From RGIG3009 sp045541495 (GTDB lineage: Bacteria; Bacillota; Clostridia; Oscillospirales; Acutalibacteraceae), in assembly GCA_045541495.1 (NCBI GenBank), contig JAZQJE010000058.1, positions 1 through 49,160 on the forward strand: a stretch of DNA of 49,160 nt, read 5' to 3'. Shown here piece by piece: positions 1-8,132 of the stretch; within the stretch, counting starts at the first letter, position 1; every line of letters starts with the position of its first letter. The translations under genes were made by a program, and so were the position numbers. The notes below the pieces were generated by a model. The model worked only from the letters and a program-made list of their open reading frames with translations, did no database searches and had not been told where the DNA came from.

Positions 1-17
1 GATACCTTTTTGTTCAT
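1..17 (-). CDS. 5' end of a downstream gene, cut by the window edge
   Basis: Only the first five codons (Met-Asn-Lys-Lys-Val) are inside the window. The start is supported by a GGAGG at 25-29, seven bases upstream of the ATG at 17, and by the orientation, which continues the ftsEX/M23 operon. In Clostridia this position is often held by a CtpA-type S41 protease, but nothing in these five codons can show that. Confidence 0.5.
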
Positions 18-30
18 ATTCATTCCTCCG

Positions 31-76
31 TTTGCAAAGCGCAAACAGCCCACAAGGGACGCCCCTCGTGAGCTGT
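31..76 (-). other. intergenic RNA hairpins between the M23 peptidase gene and the next gene
   Basis: Bases 45-76 form a 14-bp stem with a GCGT loop (minus-strand reading), every position paired if two G-U wobbles are allowed. Bases 31-45 form a second small stem TTTGC/GCAAA. No T-run follows, so this is not a standard terminator. An RNA processing or stability element is an inference. Confidence 0.45.
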
Positions 77-86
77 ATGAACGTTC

Positions 87-1325
87 TTACGGTTTCCTAA
101 TATACCCTTGACCTACCGGATCCACCCGTCGGCCATCCACACGCACTTCGAAATGCAAGTGGGGGCCGGTAGAATTACCGGTGGAACCCACTACACCCAG
201 TTGCGTCTTACCGCCGGTCACTTGTTGACCTTCCGAAACGGCGGGCGGACTGTACATATGGGCGTACAAGGTCATGATACGTCGGCCGCTTTCATCAAAT
301 CCGTGGTCAATCATCACATAATAGCCGTAACTGTAATGTTTGGTACGGGGGGCTTTGACTACCACGCCGTCGGCCGCTGCCACAATGGGTTTTTTCAAGA
401 TACCCACACACCAAATATCTGTGCCTCCGTGAAAATAGGTGGCTTTTTGCCCGTAGGTACAGGAGATCTGATTGGCACCGGGCACCGGCCAATACATCTT
501 ACCGCCGTAGGTGGAAGAGGTATCGGTGTTGAGAAGAGCTTCGATCTCTTTTTCCAATTCTTCTTCGGCTCTTTTTAGTTTTGCCTGTTTGGCTTCATAC
601 GTGCCCAGTTTTTTCTCCAGCGCTACCTGTTCATTGTAGGCTTGGGTATACAGTTTATCTAATGAGGCAAATTGACCGTCCAGTTCCCCTTTTAAGGTTT
701 CCAGTTCGGCCTTAGCGGATTCACTTTCCGCTTTCTCCGCTTCTACCTCTTCACGGGTATCGGCAATGGCCTTTTTCTCCTCTTCCGCCTTTTCACGCAA
801 TTTGGTATCGTGTTCGGATACACATTCGATCACTTTGGATTTCAGCAAATAGTCCTCGTAATTCTCCGTGCTCATCAGCATCTGGAACGAGGAATAGTTA
901 CCGGTTTTGGTGATCGCCCTGACCCGCTTTTTCAGTTTGGCCAAGATCTCTTCCATCAGTTTCTCTTTGGCCTCAATCTGTTGATTCAGTTCTGCGATAC
1001 GCTCGTCTTTCCCCGCAATATCCTTGTCTACCAACGCGATCTGGCTTTCGTATGCTTCAATCTGTTTTTCCAGATTACTGACTTTCTTATATAACTGATT
1101 CACCTTGATCTGATGATCTTCCACATCGTTGCCAAGGTTTTTAATGCTTTCTTCCAGTTCCGCTTGCTCTTTCTTTAACTGTGCGATCTCCGCACGTTTA
1201 TCTGCAACCTCGTCTGCGCCCACAGGGACGGAAAGCACGGAAGGCATGGCCAACAACAAAACGACGACCAACGCCATTGCCGTGATACGAACAAAGAAAG
1301 AAACGCAACCGTTTGCCTGTTCCAT
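87..1325 (-). CDS. secreted coiled-coil M23 peptidase (EnvC/PcsB-like murein hydrolase or activator)
   Basis: Predicted peptidoglycan hydrolase or hydrolase activator of 412 residues, acting outside the membrane. It has an N-terminal signal peptide (about residues 1-38), a long charged Glu/Lys-rich coiled coil (about 40-265), and a C-terminal M23/LytM domain. The M23 zinc ligands look intact: His299 and Asp303 in HGGTDIW, His356 in LYAHM, and His389/His391 in HLHFEV. It may therefore be an active endopeptidase, unlike the degenerate LytM domain of E. coli EnvC. The ATG at 1325 is chosen because AAGGAGG (1334-1340) lies 8 bases upstream; a longer frame upstream overlaps ftsX and lacks a better site. 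It directly follows ftsX, so FtsEX probably controls it through the coiled coil, as known for EnvC and PcsB. Confidence 0.88.
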   Translation of the reverse strand: MEQANGCVSFFVRITAMALVVVLLLAMPSVLSVPVGADEVADKRAEIAQLKKEQAELEESIKNLGNDVEDHQIKVNQLYKKVSNLEKQIEAYESQIALVDKDIAGKDERIAELNQQIEAKEKLMEEILAKLKKRVRAITKTGNYSSFQMLMSTENYEDYLLKSKVIECVSEHDTKLREKAEEEKKAIADTREEVEAEKAESESAKAELETLKGELDGQFASLDKLYTQAYNEQVALEKKLGTYEAKQAKLKRAEEELEKEIEALLNTDTSSTYGGKMYWPVPGANQISCTYGQKATYFHGGTDIWCVGILKKPIVAAADGVVVKAPRTKHYSYGYYVMIDHGFDESGRRIMTLYAHMYSPPAVSEGQQVTGGKTQLGVVGSTGNSTGPHLHFEVRVDGRRVDPVGQGYIRKP

Positions 1326-1348
1326 GGTCATAACCTCCTTTAAAGCAC

Positions 1349-2233
1349 TTATTCCATCTGCTCTTTCAGGTAACGAGCGGTGGACAGGGTACTGCCCAGC
1401 AGACCCACCAGCATACCGCCCACAATAAAGCCGAGCAGTAACTGCCACCATACCATACCGAACGCGATCAGTTCAAAACTTGACGAGAACGGGAACACTT
1501 TGCGAACAACAGCATACAGACCATATAGTGCGCCGTAAGCCACCGTCCCCGCCGTGCAACCCAAAATCAACCCCTCGATCATAAAGGGGAACCGAATAAA
1601 CCAGTTGGTCGCGCCCACCGAGCGCATAATGAAAATTTCCAATCGACGGGTATACACCGTTAATTTGATGGTGTTGGCGATGATAAACAACGACACCAAC
1701 AATAACAGTACGATGACCCACATGCCGATGGTCAATACCAGATCCCGCACCTTAACCAAGGTGGCTGACAGATCGGCGTTATAGTCCACCGTGTCCACCT
1801 GTTCCAGTACGCGAATCTGCTCCACGGTAGCATCAAAAATGCTCAGATCTTTAAAGCGAATGACAAAGGCATCTTGCAACGGGTTATCCTCTTGCAGGTC
1901 TGCCAACAGATCGCCGAATTCGGCGCTGTATCGCTCCAACAAATCCTCTTTAGAAACAAATTCCACACTTTCCACGTTATCCATGGCGTTGATCTGCCCC
2001 AGTAACGTATCCGTCTGCTCCGCGGTGGTCTCCGCATCGGAATAGGCCACCACAATATTTTGTTGATAGGCCCATTCAAAACCGTGATCTACATTCTGGA
2101 AAACCAAGAACGCACATCCCGTCATCAGCAAACAACATACCAAGATCAAAATGGACGCCAACGACATGAAGGGGTTTTTCCGCAAACTGCGGTAGCCTTC
2201 TTTCACCAAATAGCGAAGCATGTTAAACCGCAT
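1349..2233 (-). CDS. ftsX: cell division ABC transporter permease FtsX
   Basis: Membrane subunit (294 residues) of the FtsEX complex, which passes ATP-driven movement across the membrane to activate a peptidoglycan hydrolase. It has the FtsX layout: a cytoplasmic N-terminus, a first membrane helix at about residues 22-44, an extracellular loop of about 120 residues rich in acidic residues, then three more membrane helices towards the C-terminus. The ATG at 2233 has GAGGAGGTG 8 bases upstream and overlaps the end of ftsE by 11 bases, which suggests translational coupling. The gene downstream is the M23 coiled-coil protein, its expected partner. Confidence 0.95.
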   Translation of the reverse strand: MRFNMLRYLVKEGYRSLRKNPFMSLASILILVCCLLMTGCAFLVFQNVDHGFEWAYQQNIVVAYSDAETTAEQTDTLLGQINAMDNVESVEFVSKEDLLERYSAEFGDLLADLQEDNPLQDAFVIRFKDLSIFDATVEQIRVLEQVDTVDYNADLSATLVKVRDLVLTIGMWVIVLLLLVSLFIIANTIKLTVYTRRLEIFIMRSVGATNWFIRFPFMIEGLILGCTAGTVAYGALYGLYAVVRKVFPFSSSFELIAFGMVWWQLLLGFIVGGMLVGLLGSTLSTARYLKEQME

Positions 2234-2909
2234 CTGCCGTCACCTCCTCTTTGGTGTCCGCCACCACAAGACCGTCTTTGATCTCGATGACACGACGATG
2301 GAAGGCTTTGACCAGATCCCGTTCGTGGGTAACGATCAACACCGTAGTACCGCGGCGGTTGATCTCCGTCAACAGTTCCATGATCTCATAAGACATATCG
2401 GGGTCGATGTTGCCCGTAGGCTCGTCCGCCACGATCATAGACGGATTGTTCACGAGCGCTCGTGCCAGACCCACGCGCTGTTGTTCGCCGCCGGACAATT
2501 CCATGGGATAGCACTTGGATTTGTGCTGCAATCCCACCAGGCCCAGCACATACGGAACGCGGCGGCGGATATCCCGATGGGAGGCGCCGATCACGCGCAT
2601 GGCAAACGCCACATTATCGTATACCGTCATGGTATCGATCAAGCGGAAATCTTGAAACACGATACCCATGGAACGGCGCAGATACGGGATCTGCCGTTTT
2701 TTGAGTTTAGAAAATTTAAAATTATTGACGATAACTTCGCCGGCGTTGGCCACTTCCTCACGGGTAATGAGTTTCAAAAAGGTACTCTTACCGGCACCGG
2801 AGGCACCTACGATGAACACGAATTCACCGGCTTCTATTTTAATATCGACACCTTTAAGGGCTTCGATGCCGGTGCCGTAGGTTTTATGTACTCCTCTGAA
2901 TTCAATCAA
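2223..2909 (-). CDS. ftsE: cell division ATP-binding protein FtsE
   Basis: Cytoplasmic ATPase of FtsEX, 228 residues, full length for the family. Visible motifs: Walker A GASGAGKST (35-43), Q-loop Gln86, ABC signature LSGGEQQR (138-145), Walker B MIVADEPT (158-165), and the H-loop His in VTHERD. The start is TTG at 2909: there is no in-frame ATG nearby, and AAGGAGGTG (2917-2925) sits 7 bases upstream. It is the first gene of the ftsE-ftsX-M23 operon, with its own promoter just upstream. Confidence 0.96.
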   Translation of the reverse strand: MIEFRGVHKTYGTGIEALKGVDIKIEAGEFVFIVGASGAGKSTFLKLITREEVANAGEVIVNNFKFSKLKKRQIPYLRRSMGIVFQDFRLIDTMTVYDNVAFAMRVIGASHRDIRRRVPYVLGLVGLQHKSKCYPMELSGGEQQRVGLARALVNNPSMIVADEPTGNIDPDMSYEIMELLTEINRRGTTVLIVTHERDLVKAFHRRVIEIKDGLVVADTKEEVTADAV

Positions 2910-2944
2910 ACAAGTACACCTCCTTAACGCTTGTTACTTACTGT

Positions 2945-2973
2945 ATTTTACACGACAGAGTGCGACGCCGCAA
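2945..2973 (-). promoter_or_regulatory. predicted sigma-A promoter of ftsE
   Basis: Minus-strand TTGCGG, 17 bases, TAAAAT. The position fits a short leader before the ftsE ribosome binding site. It also separates ftsEX transcription from the regulator gene upstream, after which no terminator was seen. Confidence 0.65.
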
Positions 2974-3002
2974 CCTACATATATTGGTAATTGGGCGTGC
3001 GA

Positions 3003-4088
3003 TCAATATTTCACCGGGTTGGCATTGAGGTATTTTTTTACCATCAAAGCCACTTTAAAGACGATGGCGTCGTCAAATTCGCGGAGATCCAAGCCGGTAA
3101 GCCGTTTGATCTTCTCCAATCGATACACCAACGTGTTACGGTGCACAAACAGTTTACGGGATGTTTCCGATACGTTTAGATTATTTTCAAAGAACTTCTG
3201 AATGGTGAACAAGGTCTCCTGATCCAACGAATCAATGGACCCTCTTTTGAAGATCTCCCGCAGGAACATCTCGCACAACGTGGTAGGCAACTGATAAATA
3301 AGGCGTGCCACGCCCAAATTATCGTAACTAACGATGGATTTTTCGGTATCAAATACCTTGCCCACTTCCAGCGCCACTTGAGCTTCTTTGAAAGAACGGG
3401 CCAGTTCTTTGATCCCTTCCACCGGCGTACCGATACCCACACTGCAACGGGTATAAAATTCCCCGCTCAGGGTGTCGGCAATGGACTGCGCCAGTTTTTC
3501 CAGATCGCGGGATTCGATGTTGGAACGGATCTCTTTCACCACGGCAATATCCGTTTCGCTGATGTTGATGACAAAGTCTTTGTTTTTGTCGGGGAACAGA
3601 TTTTGAATAACATCGAATACGGAGATCTCGGTGTGGGCGTTGATGTGAACCAACAGGACCACCCGATTGGCGTCGCTGGTAAAATGCAATTCCCGCGCTT
3701 TGAGATAAATGTCACCAGGTAAAATGTTATCCAAAATGACATTCTTCACAAAGTTGCTGCGGTCGTATTTCTCGTCGTAGTATTGTTTTACGTTGCTCAA
3801 TGCAATGCTCAGCAAAGTGGCATAACGGGCTGCCTGTTCGTCGTTCCCTTCTACAAAGATAAGATAATCCACTTTGGATACCGTGCCGAAGGCTTTATAT
3901 GTATAGCCATCTACCACAAAAGGCTCCTGTCCCGCCGACGACAACGATGGCAACGCATCAAAGGTTTCGCCCATGCGGCTGAGATCGCTGCACGCAACAA
4001 CCGACAGCGTTTCATCCACCACGCCGAAAGTACGGTCAATAGCTTCTTTCATTTGGTTAATGATTCCTAAAAACAAACGGTTCGCCAT
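3003..4088 (-). CDS. PucR/CdaR-family helix-turn-helix regulator
   Basis: Cytoplasmic transcriptional regulator, 361 residues. The C-terminal 60 residues carry the PucR-type helix-turn-helix (VSETSRKLFVHRNTLVYRLE) seen in CdaR, the sugar-diacid regulator, and in PucR. The middle part has the GGDEF-like fold typical of the family (for example CSVGIGTPVEGI). The N-terminal segment (about 1-120) looks like a small sensory domain with no recognised ligand motif. The ATG at 4088 has AAGGAG upstream. It is a single-gene unit with its own promoter and a palindrome at the predicted transcription start, which suggests autoregulation. No sugar-acid or purine genes are nearby, so its target is unknown; ftsEX directly downstream is possible but unproven. 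Confidence 0.8.
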   Translation of the reverse strand: MANRLFLGIINQMKEAIDRTFGVVDETLSVVACSDLSRMGETFDALPSLSSAGQEPFVVDGYTYKAFGTVSKVDYLIFVEGNDEQAARYATLLSIALSNVKQYYDEKYDRSNFVKNVILDNILPGDIYLKARELHFTSDANRVVLLVHINAHTEISVFDVIQNLFPDKNKDFVINISETDIAVVKEIRSNIESRDLEKLAQSIADTLSGEFYTRCSVGIGTPVEGIKELARSFKEAQVALEVGKVFDTEKSIVSYDNLGVARLIYQLPTTLCEMFLREIFKRGSIDSLDQETLFTIQKFFENNLNVSETSRKLFVHRNTLVYRLEKIKRLTGLDLREFDDAIVFKVALMVKKYLNANPVKY

Positions 4089-4139
4089 AGTTAACTCTCC
4101 TTAACTTGCCATTAAAATTTTTCAATCGGGTATCGTATT

Positions 4140-4151
4140 CCTATCAATAGG
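4140..4151. promoter_or_regulatory. 12-bp perfect palindrome at the predicted start of the PucR/CdaR-like transcript
   Basis: CCTATCAATAGG is a perfect inverted repeat. It lies where transcription should start, about 6 bases downstream of the predicted -10 box. That is a classic operator position. Binding by the encoded regulator is inference. Confidence 0.4.
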
Positions 4152-4156
4152 TACAC

Positions 4157-4185
4157 TTATAATGATACAGATACATTCTACACAA
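4157..4185 (-). promoter_or_regulatory. predicted promoter of the PucR/CdaR-like gene
   Basis: Minus-strand TTGTGT, 17 bases, TTATAA, followed by a leader of about 60 bases and AAGGAG before the ATG. Confidence 0.55.
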
Positions 4186-4245
4186 TTTGCGCAGTTTTTT
4201 CAAGGAAAAACTAAAAAAATCTGTGCTTTTTTCTGTTTTTGTCCT

Positions 4246-4287
4246 AAAAAAGGCGCTTGGCGGATCATCTGTCCGTCAAGCGCCTTG
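4246..4287 (-). terminator. Rho-independent terminator after rsgA
   Basis: Minus-strand stem AAGGCGCTTG...CAAGCGCCTT, extended by TCCG/CGGA-type inner pairs, with a 7-base loop and followed by TTTTTT. It closes the yicC-to-rsgA operon. Confidence 0.9.
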
Positions 4288-4292
4288 CCAAT

Positions 4293-5183
4293 TTACGTTT
4301 CCCAGCTTTTTCGCATGCTGGCTTCTTTATACAACGTCACATAACTGTCATAGCGAGAAGCGGCAATATCTCCCTGCTCCACCGCTGTGCGAATGGCACA
4401 ATCCGGCTCATGGACATGGGAACAGCCGGCGAAGCGACAATCACCCAAATACGGGGCAAATTCGCGAAAGCAATCTTCCAGCCGCTCCTTGTCCACGGTT
4501 GCCGCCCGTTCGGTATCCAACGATGAAAAGCCGGGCGTATCCACCAAGTATCCGCCCCGGGGCAACGGGATCAGTACCGCACTGCGGGTAGTGTGTTTGC
4601 CGCGTCCCAATTTTTGACTGATCTCCCCTGTTTCCCGCATGAGCGACGGCTCGATCAAATTGAGCAAACTGGATTTTCCCACACCCGAATTACCCGTAAA
4701 CGCCGTTACACGGCCTTGCAACACGTCTTTTAACGCTTGTACGGTGGCGGGGTCGGTATTGGTGACCGAAAACACCGAAAATCCCGCTTGACGGTACACA
4801 TCTTCCGGAAACACCTCTCCGTCCAGATCAATCTTGGTGACAATGAGAAGCGGCTCGATCCCCTTATCCTCTGCCAACGCGATCATCTTATCCAGCAACA
4901 ATAAGTTTGGACGGGGTTGCGCCACCGAAGCCACCACCGCCAAACAATCCAGATTGGCTACAGGCGGTCGCACCAACACATTGCGGCGGGGCAATACTTC
5001 TTCCACGGTACCGTGCATTTCATCGGAGATGGCAATCAACACGTGATCCCCCGCTACCGGTGTCATACCTTCCCGACGAAGGGTTCCTCTGGCTTTACAT
5101 TCATATACCGCACCGGCGGCTTCTACATAATAGAAGCCGCCGATGACTTGCAGCAGAAGACCCTGCTGTGTTGTACTTATCAT
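4293..5183 (-). CDS. rsgA: ribosome small-subunit-dependent GTPase A
   Basis: Late 30S-subunit maturation GTPase, 296 residues. The order is that of a circularly permuted GTPase: an N-terminal OB fold (1-70), G4 TKID (116-119), G1 GNSGVGKSS (164-172), G3 DTPG (215-218), then a zinc knuckle with Cys249, Cys254, His256 and Cys262. The reading frame is open much further upstream, but that extension is a Pro/Arg-rich shadow of the threonine-rich end of prkC. The ATG at 5183, four bases after the prkC stop, gives the normal family length. The ribosome binding site (GGGGA) is weak, so coupling to prkC translation is likely. It is the last gene of the operon. Confidence 0.95.
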   Translation of the reverse strand: MISTTQQGLLLQVIGGFYYVEAAGAVYECKARGTLRREGMTPVAGDHVLIAISDEMHGTVEEVLPRRNVLVRPPVANLDCLAVVASVAQPRPNLLLLDKMIALAEDKGIEPLLIVTKIDLDGEVFPEDVYRQAGFSVFSVTNTDPATVQALKDVLQGRVTAFTGNSGVGKSSLLNLIEPSLMRETGEISQKLGRGKHTTRSAVLIPLPRGGYLVDTPGFSSLDTERAATVDKERLEDCFREFAPYLGDCRFAGCSHVHEPDCAIRTAVEQGDIAASRYDSYVTLYKEASMRKSWET

Positions 5184-5187
5184 ACCG

Positions 5188-7377
5188 TTATTCCCCGATA
5201 TCCTGCGCCGTTGTCGTGGGCGTCTTGGCTGCCGTTGTGGTGATTTCCTCAACGTTGGGATCGGTGGTATCTTGTGTATCCGACAACGTGGTCGTGGGAG
5301 CTTCTGTTGTGGTGGGGGTCTTCTCCGCTGTGGTCGTTGTCGTGGGCGCCGTTGTCGTGGGCGCCGTTGTCGTGGGGGCCGTGGTAGTCGTGGTGGGAAT
5401 ATAGGACGCCAACACATCGTCATGCCGATACAACTGGTTCGCCGTACCCGTCACACTGTTGATCAAATATTCGGCATACTTTTTATCACTGCCGGTACCG
5501 TTTTTGGCAATATCCACACGGACATTGTATTCCGCTTCGGCTTCGGACAGAGTGATCGTCCACACTTTGAGAACGTTGGGCAAGACGCCGATTTTGGTTT
5601 CTTTCAGCACACCACCCACATACACTTTCAGGTCTACCGCGAAATCTACGTTGGGCAGCGGGATCTGTAAGCGAACATCTTTAAAGCCGGTGCTGACTTT
5701 CAGCGTAATGGTGGTACCGGGCACAGCCGTACCCGTCACGCTCTGCTCCACAACGGTATCTTTGGGCGCATCGGCGTTGTTGATATACACAATATCCGTT
5801 TCGCCCACCACAAAACCAGCCGAGGTAAGCAGCGAGACCGCGTTACCTTTGGGGAGATTGACCACATTGGGTACTTCTACCGGTTCGGGCTCTTCGGGGC
5901 CGTTGCTGACCACCATGGTGATGGACGAACCGTATACCAATTCCGACGGATATTCCGCCGGCGACAGGGAGATAACGAAATTCTCCTGCACCGTATCACT
6001 GGATTCGGGGAGATATTTCACGTCAAAACCTGCGTTTTTCAAAGCGGCTTCCGCTTGGTCGCGATGTTGACCCACCACATCGGGGATTCGCACCATATTG
6101 GGCCCAAGGCTGACCGTTAAGGTGATGGTCTTGGTGTTTTTCTTCACCGACAGACCCGCTTTCAGGTCTTGATCAATGATGGTACCCGCCGGTTGGTCGC
6201 TGTATTGCTGTTGGGGCGGGTTAGTAAAGGTGAACGAATCCATCCATTCACGGTTAGCAGACACCTCTTCCAACGTATGACCTACAAAATTGGGAACCAC
6301 GATTTGACCGTTGTCGCCGCTGCTGAGGGTATCGGACAAAACGATACCCACAAAAACCAGCGCCACCACCAAAAAGGCCGCCGCCACTGCGCATAGTACA
6401 GGGATGATGGGGAACGGTTTTTTCTCTTTGCCGTTGTCGCCTTCTTCTTTGGAGGCGGTATTGCCGCCCTTTACTTTGGAGATGGTTTCCATATAACGGG
6501 TGGGGCTTTCGTCTACAAAATACTTATATTCAAAATGGATGCTGGGATTCTTTTTGAACTCGTCGATATCGTTAAGCATCTCCGCCGCCGACTGATACCG
6601 TCTGAGCGGATCTTTCTGCATGGCTTTCAACGTGATATCTTCCAAACCCTCGGGGATGGACGGGTCGATCTCGCGGGGCGGTTGTGCTTCCGACTGCAGC
6701 TGCATGATGGCAACCGACACGGCACTGTCCGCTTCGAACGGCAGTTTCCCCGTGAGCATTTCATACATCATGACACCAACCGAATAGATATCCGCTTTTT
6801 CGTCGGTCACGTCGCCGCGCGCCTGTTCGGGGCTGATATAGTGAACCGAGCCGATGGCTTTTTCAGTGTTGCGAGTGGCACGGATATCCTGACGGCAGAA
6901 ACGGGCAATGCCAAAATCCGTCACTTTGATGGTGCCGTCGGGCAACAACATGATGTTTTGAGGTTTGATATCCCGATGGATGATCCCTTTATCGTGAGCG
7001 TGTTGCAATGCCCGCAGGATCTGCACCGTAAAATGAACGGCTTCTTTCCATTTGAATTCCTTTTGCTGATCGATATACTCTTTCAGCGTGATACCGTCCA
7101 CACATTCCATAACGATGTATTGCAGTTTTTCGCCGAAGCTCACATCGTACACTTTTACAATGTTGGGATGGGATAAAATGGCGATAGCCTTCGATTCGTT
7201 TTTAAAACGACGGGTAAATTCCTCGTTGGCCAAGTATTCTTCTTTTAAGATCTTGACCGCTACGATGCGGTTGTCGATGTTGTCGTAGGCCTTGTACACA
7301 TAGGCCATACCGCCCACGCCGATGATCTCACGAATCTCATATCGTCCGTCCAACCGTTTGCCGATATACTTATCCAT
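5188..7377 (-). CDS. prkC: PASTA-domain Ser/Thr protein kinase (PrkC/Stk1 type)
   Basis: Transmembrane kinase, 729 residues, that senses cell-wall fragments and phosphorylates division, envelope and translation proteins. The N-terminal kinase domain (about 10-275) has the glycine loop GVGGMAYV (20-27), Lys42, HRDIKPQN (134-141) and DFG (155-157). A juxtamembrane segment precedes one membrane helix (about 324-347), then three PASTA repeats (about 358-425, 428-494, 500-565). A further extracellular domain (about 566-660) and a threonine-rich tail (about 661-725) follow, unlike B. subtilis PrkC. GGAGGAA at 7384-7390 overlaps the prpC stop and gives the ATG at 7377. It is paired with its phosphatase prpC, as is usual. 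Confidence 0.96.
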   Translation of the reverse strand: MDKYIGKRLDGRYEIREIIGVGGMAYVYKAYDNIDNRIVAVKILKEEYLANEEFTRRFKNESKAIAILSHPNIVKVYDVSFGEKLQYIVMECVDGITLKEYIDQQKEFKWKEAVHFTVQILRALQHAHDKGIIHRDIKPQNIMLLPDGTIKVTDFGIARFCRQDIRATRNTEKAIGSVHYISPEQARGDVTDEKADIYSVGVMMYEMLTGKLPFEADSAVSVAIMQLQSEAQPPREIDPSIPEGLEDITLKAMQKDPLRRYQSAAEMLNDIDEFKKNPSIHFEYKYFVDESPTRYMETISKVKGGNTASKEEGDNGKEKKPFPIIPVLCAVAAAFLVVALVFVGIVLSDTLSSGDNGQIVVPNFVGHTLEEVSANREWMDSFTFTNPPQQQYSDQPAGTIIDQDLKAGLSVKKNTKTITLTVSLGPNMVRIPDVVGQHRDQAEAALKNAGFDVKYLPESSDTVQENFVISLSPAEYPSELVYGSSITMVVSNGPEEPEPVEVPNVVNLPKGNAVSLLTSAGFVVGETDIVYINNADAPKDTVVEQSVTGTAVPGTTITLKVSTGFKDVRLQIPLPNVDFAVDLKVYVGGVLKETKIGVLPNVLKVWTITLSEAEAEYNVRVDIAKNGTGSDKKYAEYLINSVTGTANQLYRHDDVLASYIPTTTTTAPTTTAPTTTAPTTTTTAEKTPTTTEAPTTTLSDTQDTTDPNVEEITTTAAKTPTTTAQDIGE
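5336..5380. repeat. 15-bp tandem repeat (three units) in the prkC threonine-rich tail
   Basis: Three head-to-tail copies of GTTGTCGTGGGCGCC, the third with one G-for-C change, encode Thr-Thr-Thr-Ala-Pro steps on the minus strand. Near-identity at DNA level suggests recent expansion by slippage, so copy number may vary between strains. Confidence 0.85.
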
Positions 7378-7389
7378 AACGCGTTCCTC

Positions 7390-8130
7390 CTACATCCTGT
7401 CGCCGCGAGCCGCCGCGACCACGGTGATATTGTCACTGCCACCGGCCAAATTGGCCGTATTGATGAGTTTGTTGGGAATCTCCTCTAAGGGGAAAGTGCG
7501 TACCAGTGATTGTATGGCATCGATCTCCACCATGTTGGTAAGACCATCGGTACAAATAAGCAAGGTGCCGTCTTCCGGCAAAAAGACTGCCTTGAATTCG
7601 CAATCCATTTCACTTTCCACACCCAAAGCACGGGTGAGGAAATGCTTTTGAGGGTGGTTGCGGGCTTGTTCCGGTGTAATCTTGCCGTGTTCTAACATAT
7701 CCTGTACCACGGAATGATCGCGTGTCACCTGTTCGATGGAACGACGAGTGACCACATACGCGCGGCTGTCCCCCACATGGGCAATGTACGCGTTGTGATC
7801 ATTGACCACCGCCGCCACCACGGTGGTGCCCATTCCCCGCAGATCTTCGTTACCCATCGCAGTACGAAACACTTCATCATTGGCCTCGCCGATGGCCTCC
7901 GCCAACAATGCTTTGAGCATTTCGGGACCGGCATTTTCCCGATAACCGTCCACCAGTCGATCTGCGACAATACGCGAAGCGATACCGCTGGCAACATTGC
8001 CGCCACTGGCACCGCCCATGCCGTCGCAAACCACCGCGAACGCGGTTTTTTCCGTCAGCATACCGCAGATAAAGGCATCCTGATTGTTGGGGCGTACACG
8101 CCCCGCATGGGATGCTCCCACTACTCGCAC
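7390..8130 (-). CDS. prpC: PP2C-family protein phosphatase (Stp/PrpC)
   Basis: Mn/Mg-dependent Ser/Thr phosphatase, 246 residues, the expected antagonist of the PASTA kinase encoded next. PP2C motifs are complete: RPNNQDAF near the N-terminus, CDGMGG with Asp36, HVGDSRAY, CTDGLTN and GGSDNITVV. The start is GTG at 8130; GGGAGGAATAACC precedes it, and the site lies inside the end of rlmN. The stop overlaps the prkC ribosome binding site, so kinase and phosphatase are probably translated together. Confidence 0.95.
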   Translation of the reverse strand: MRVVGASHAGRVRPNNQDAFICGMLTEKTAFAVVCDGMGGASGGNVASGIASRIVADRLVDGYRENAGPEMLKALLAEAIGEANDEVFRTAMGNEDLRGMGTTVVAAVVNDHNAYIAHVGDSRAYVVTRRSIEQVTRDHSVVQDMLEHGKITPEQARNHPQKHFLTRALGVESEMDCEFKAVFLPEDGTLLICTDGLTNMVEIDAIQSLVRTFPLEEIPNKLINTANLAGGSDNITVVAAARGDRM

Positions 8131-8132
8131 GG

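Noticed and set aside
2220..2927. Plus-strand open frame of 235 codons opposite ftsE
   Set aside because: Antisense shadow of ftsE, which has all ABC motifs and a good ribosome site.
5336..5380. Short direct repeats considered as a CRISPR-like array
   Set aside because: No spacers; the units are head-to-tail and encode Thr-Ala-Pro repeats in frame.
5184..5423. Upstream extension of the rsgA frame, Pro/Arg-rich
   Set aside because: It is the shifted-frame image of the threonine-rich tail of prkC. The ATG at 5183 gives the normal RsgA length.
5143..5670. Plus-strand open frame of 175 codons opposite prkC
   Set aside because: Low-complexity Gly/Arg-rich product, no ribosome site, opposite a well-supported gene.
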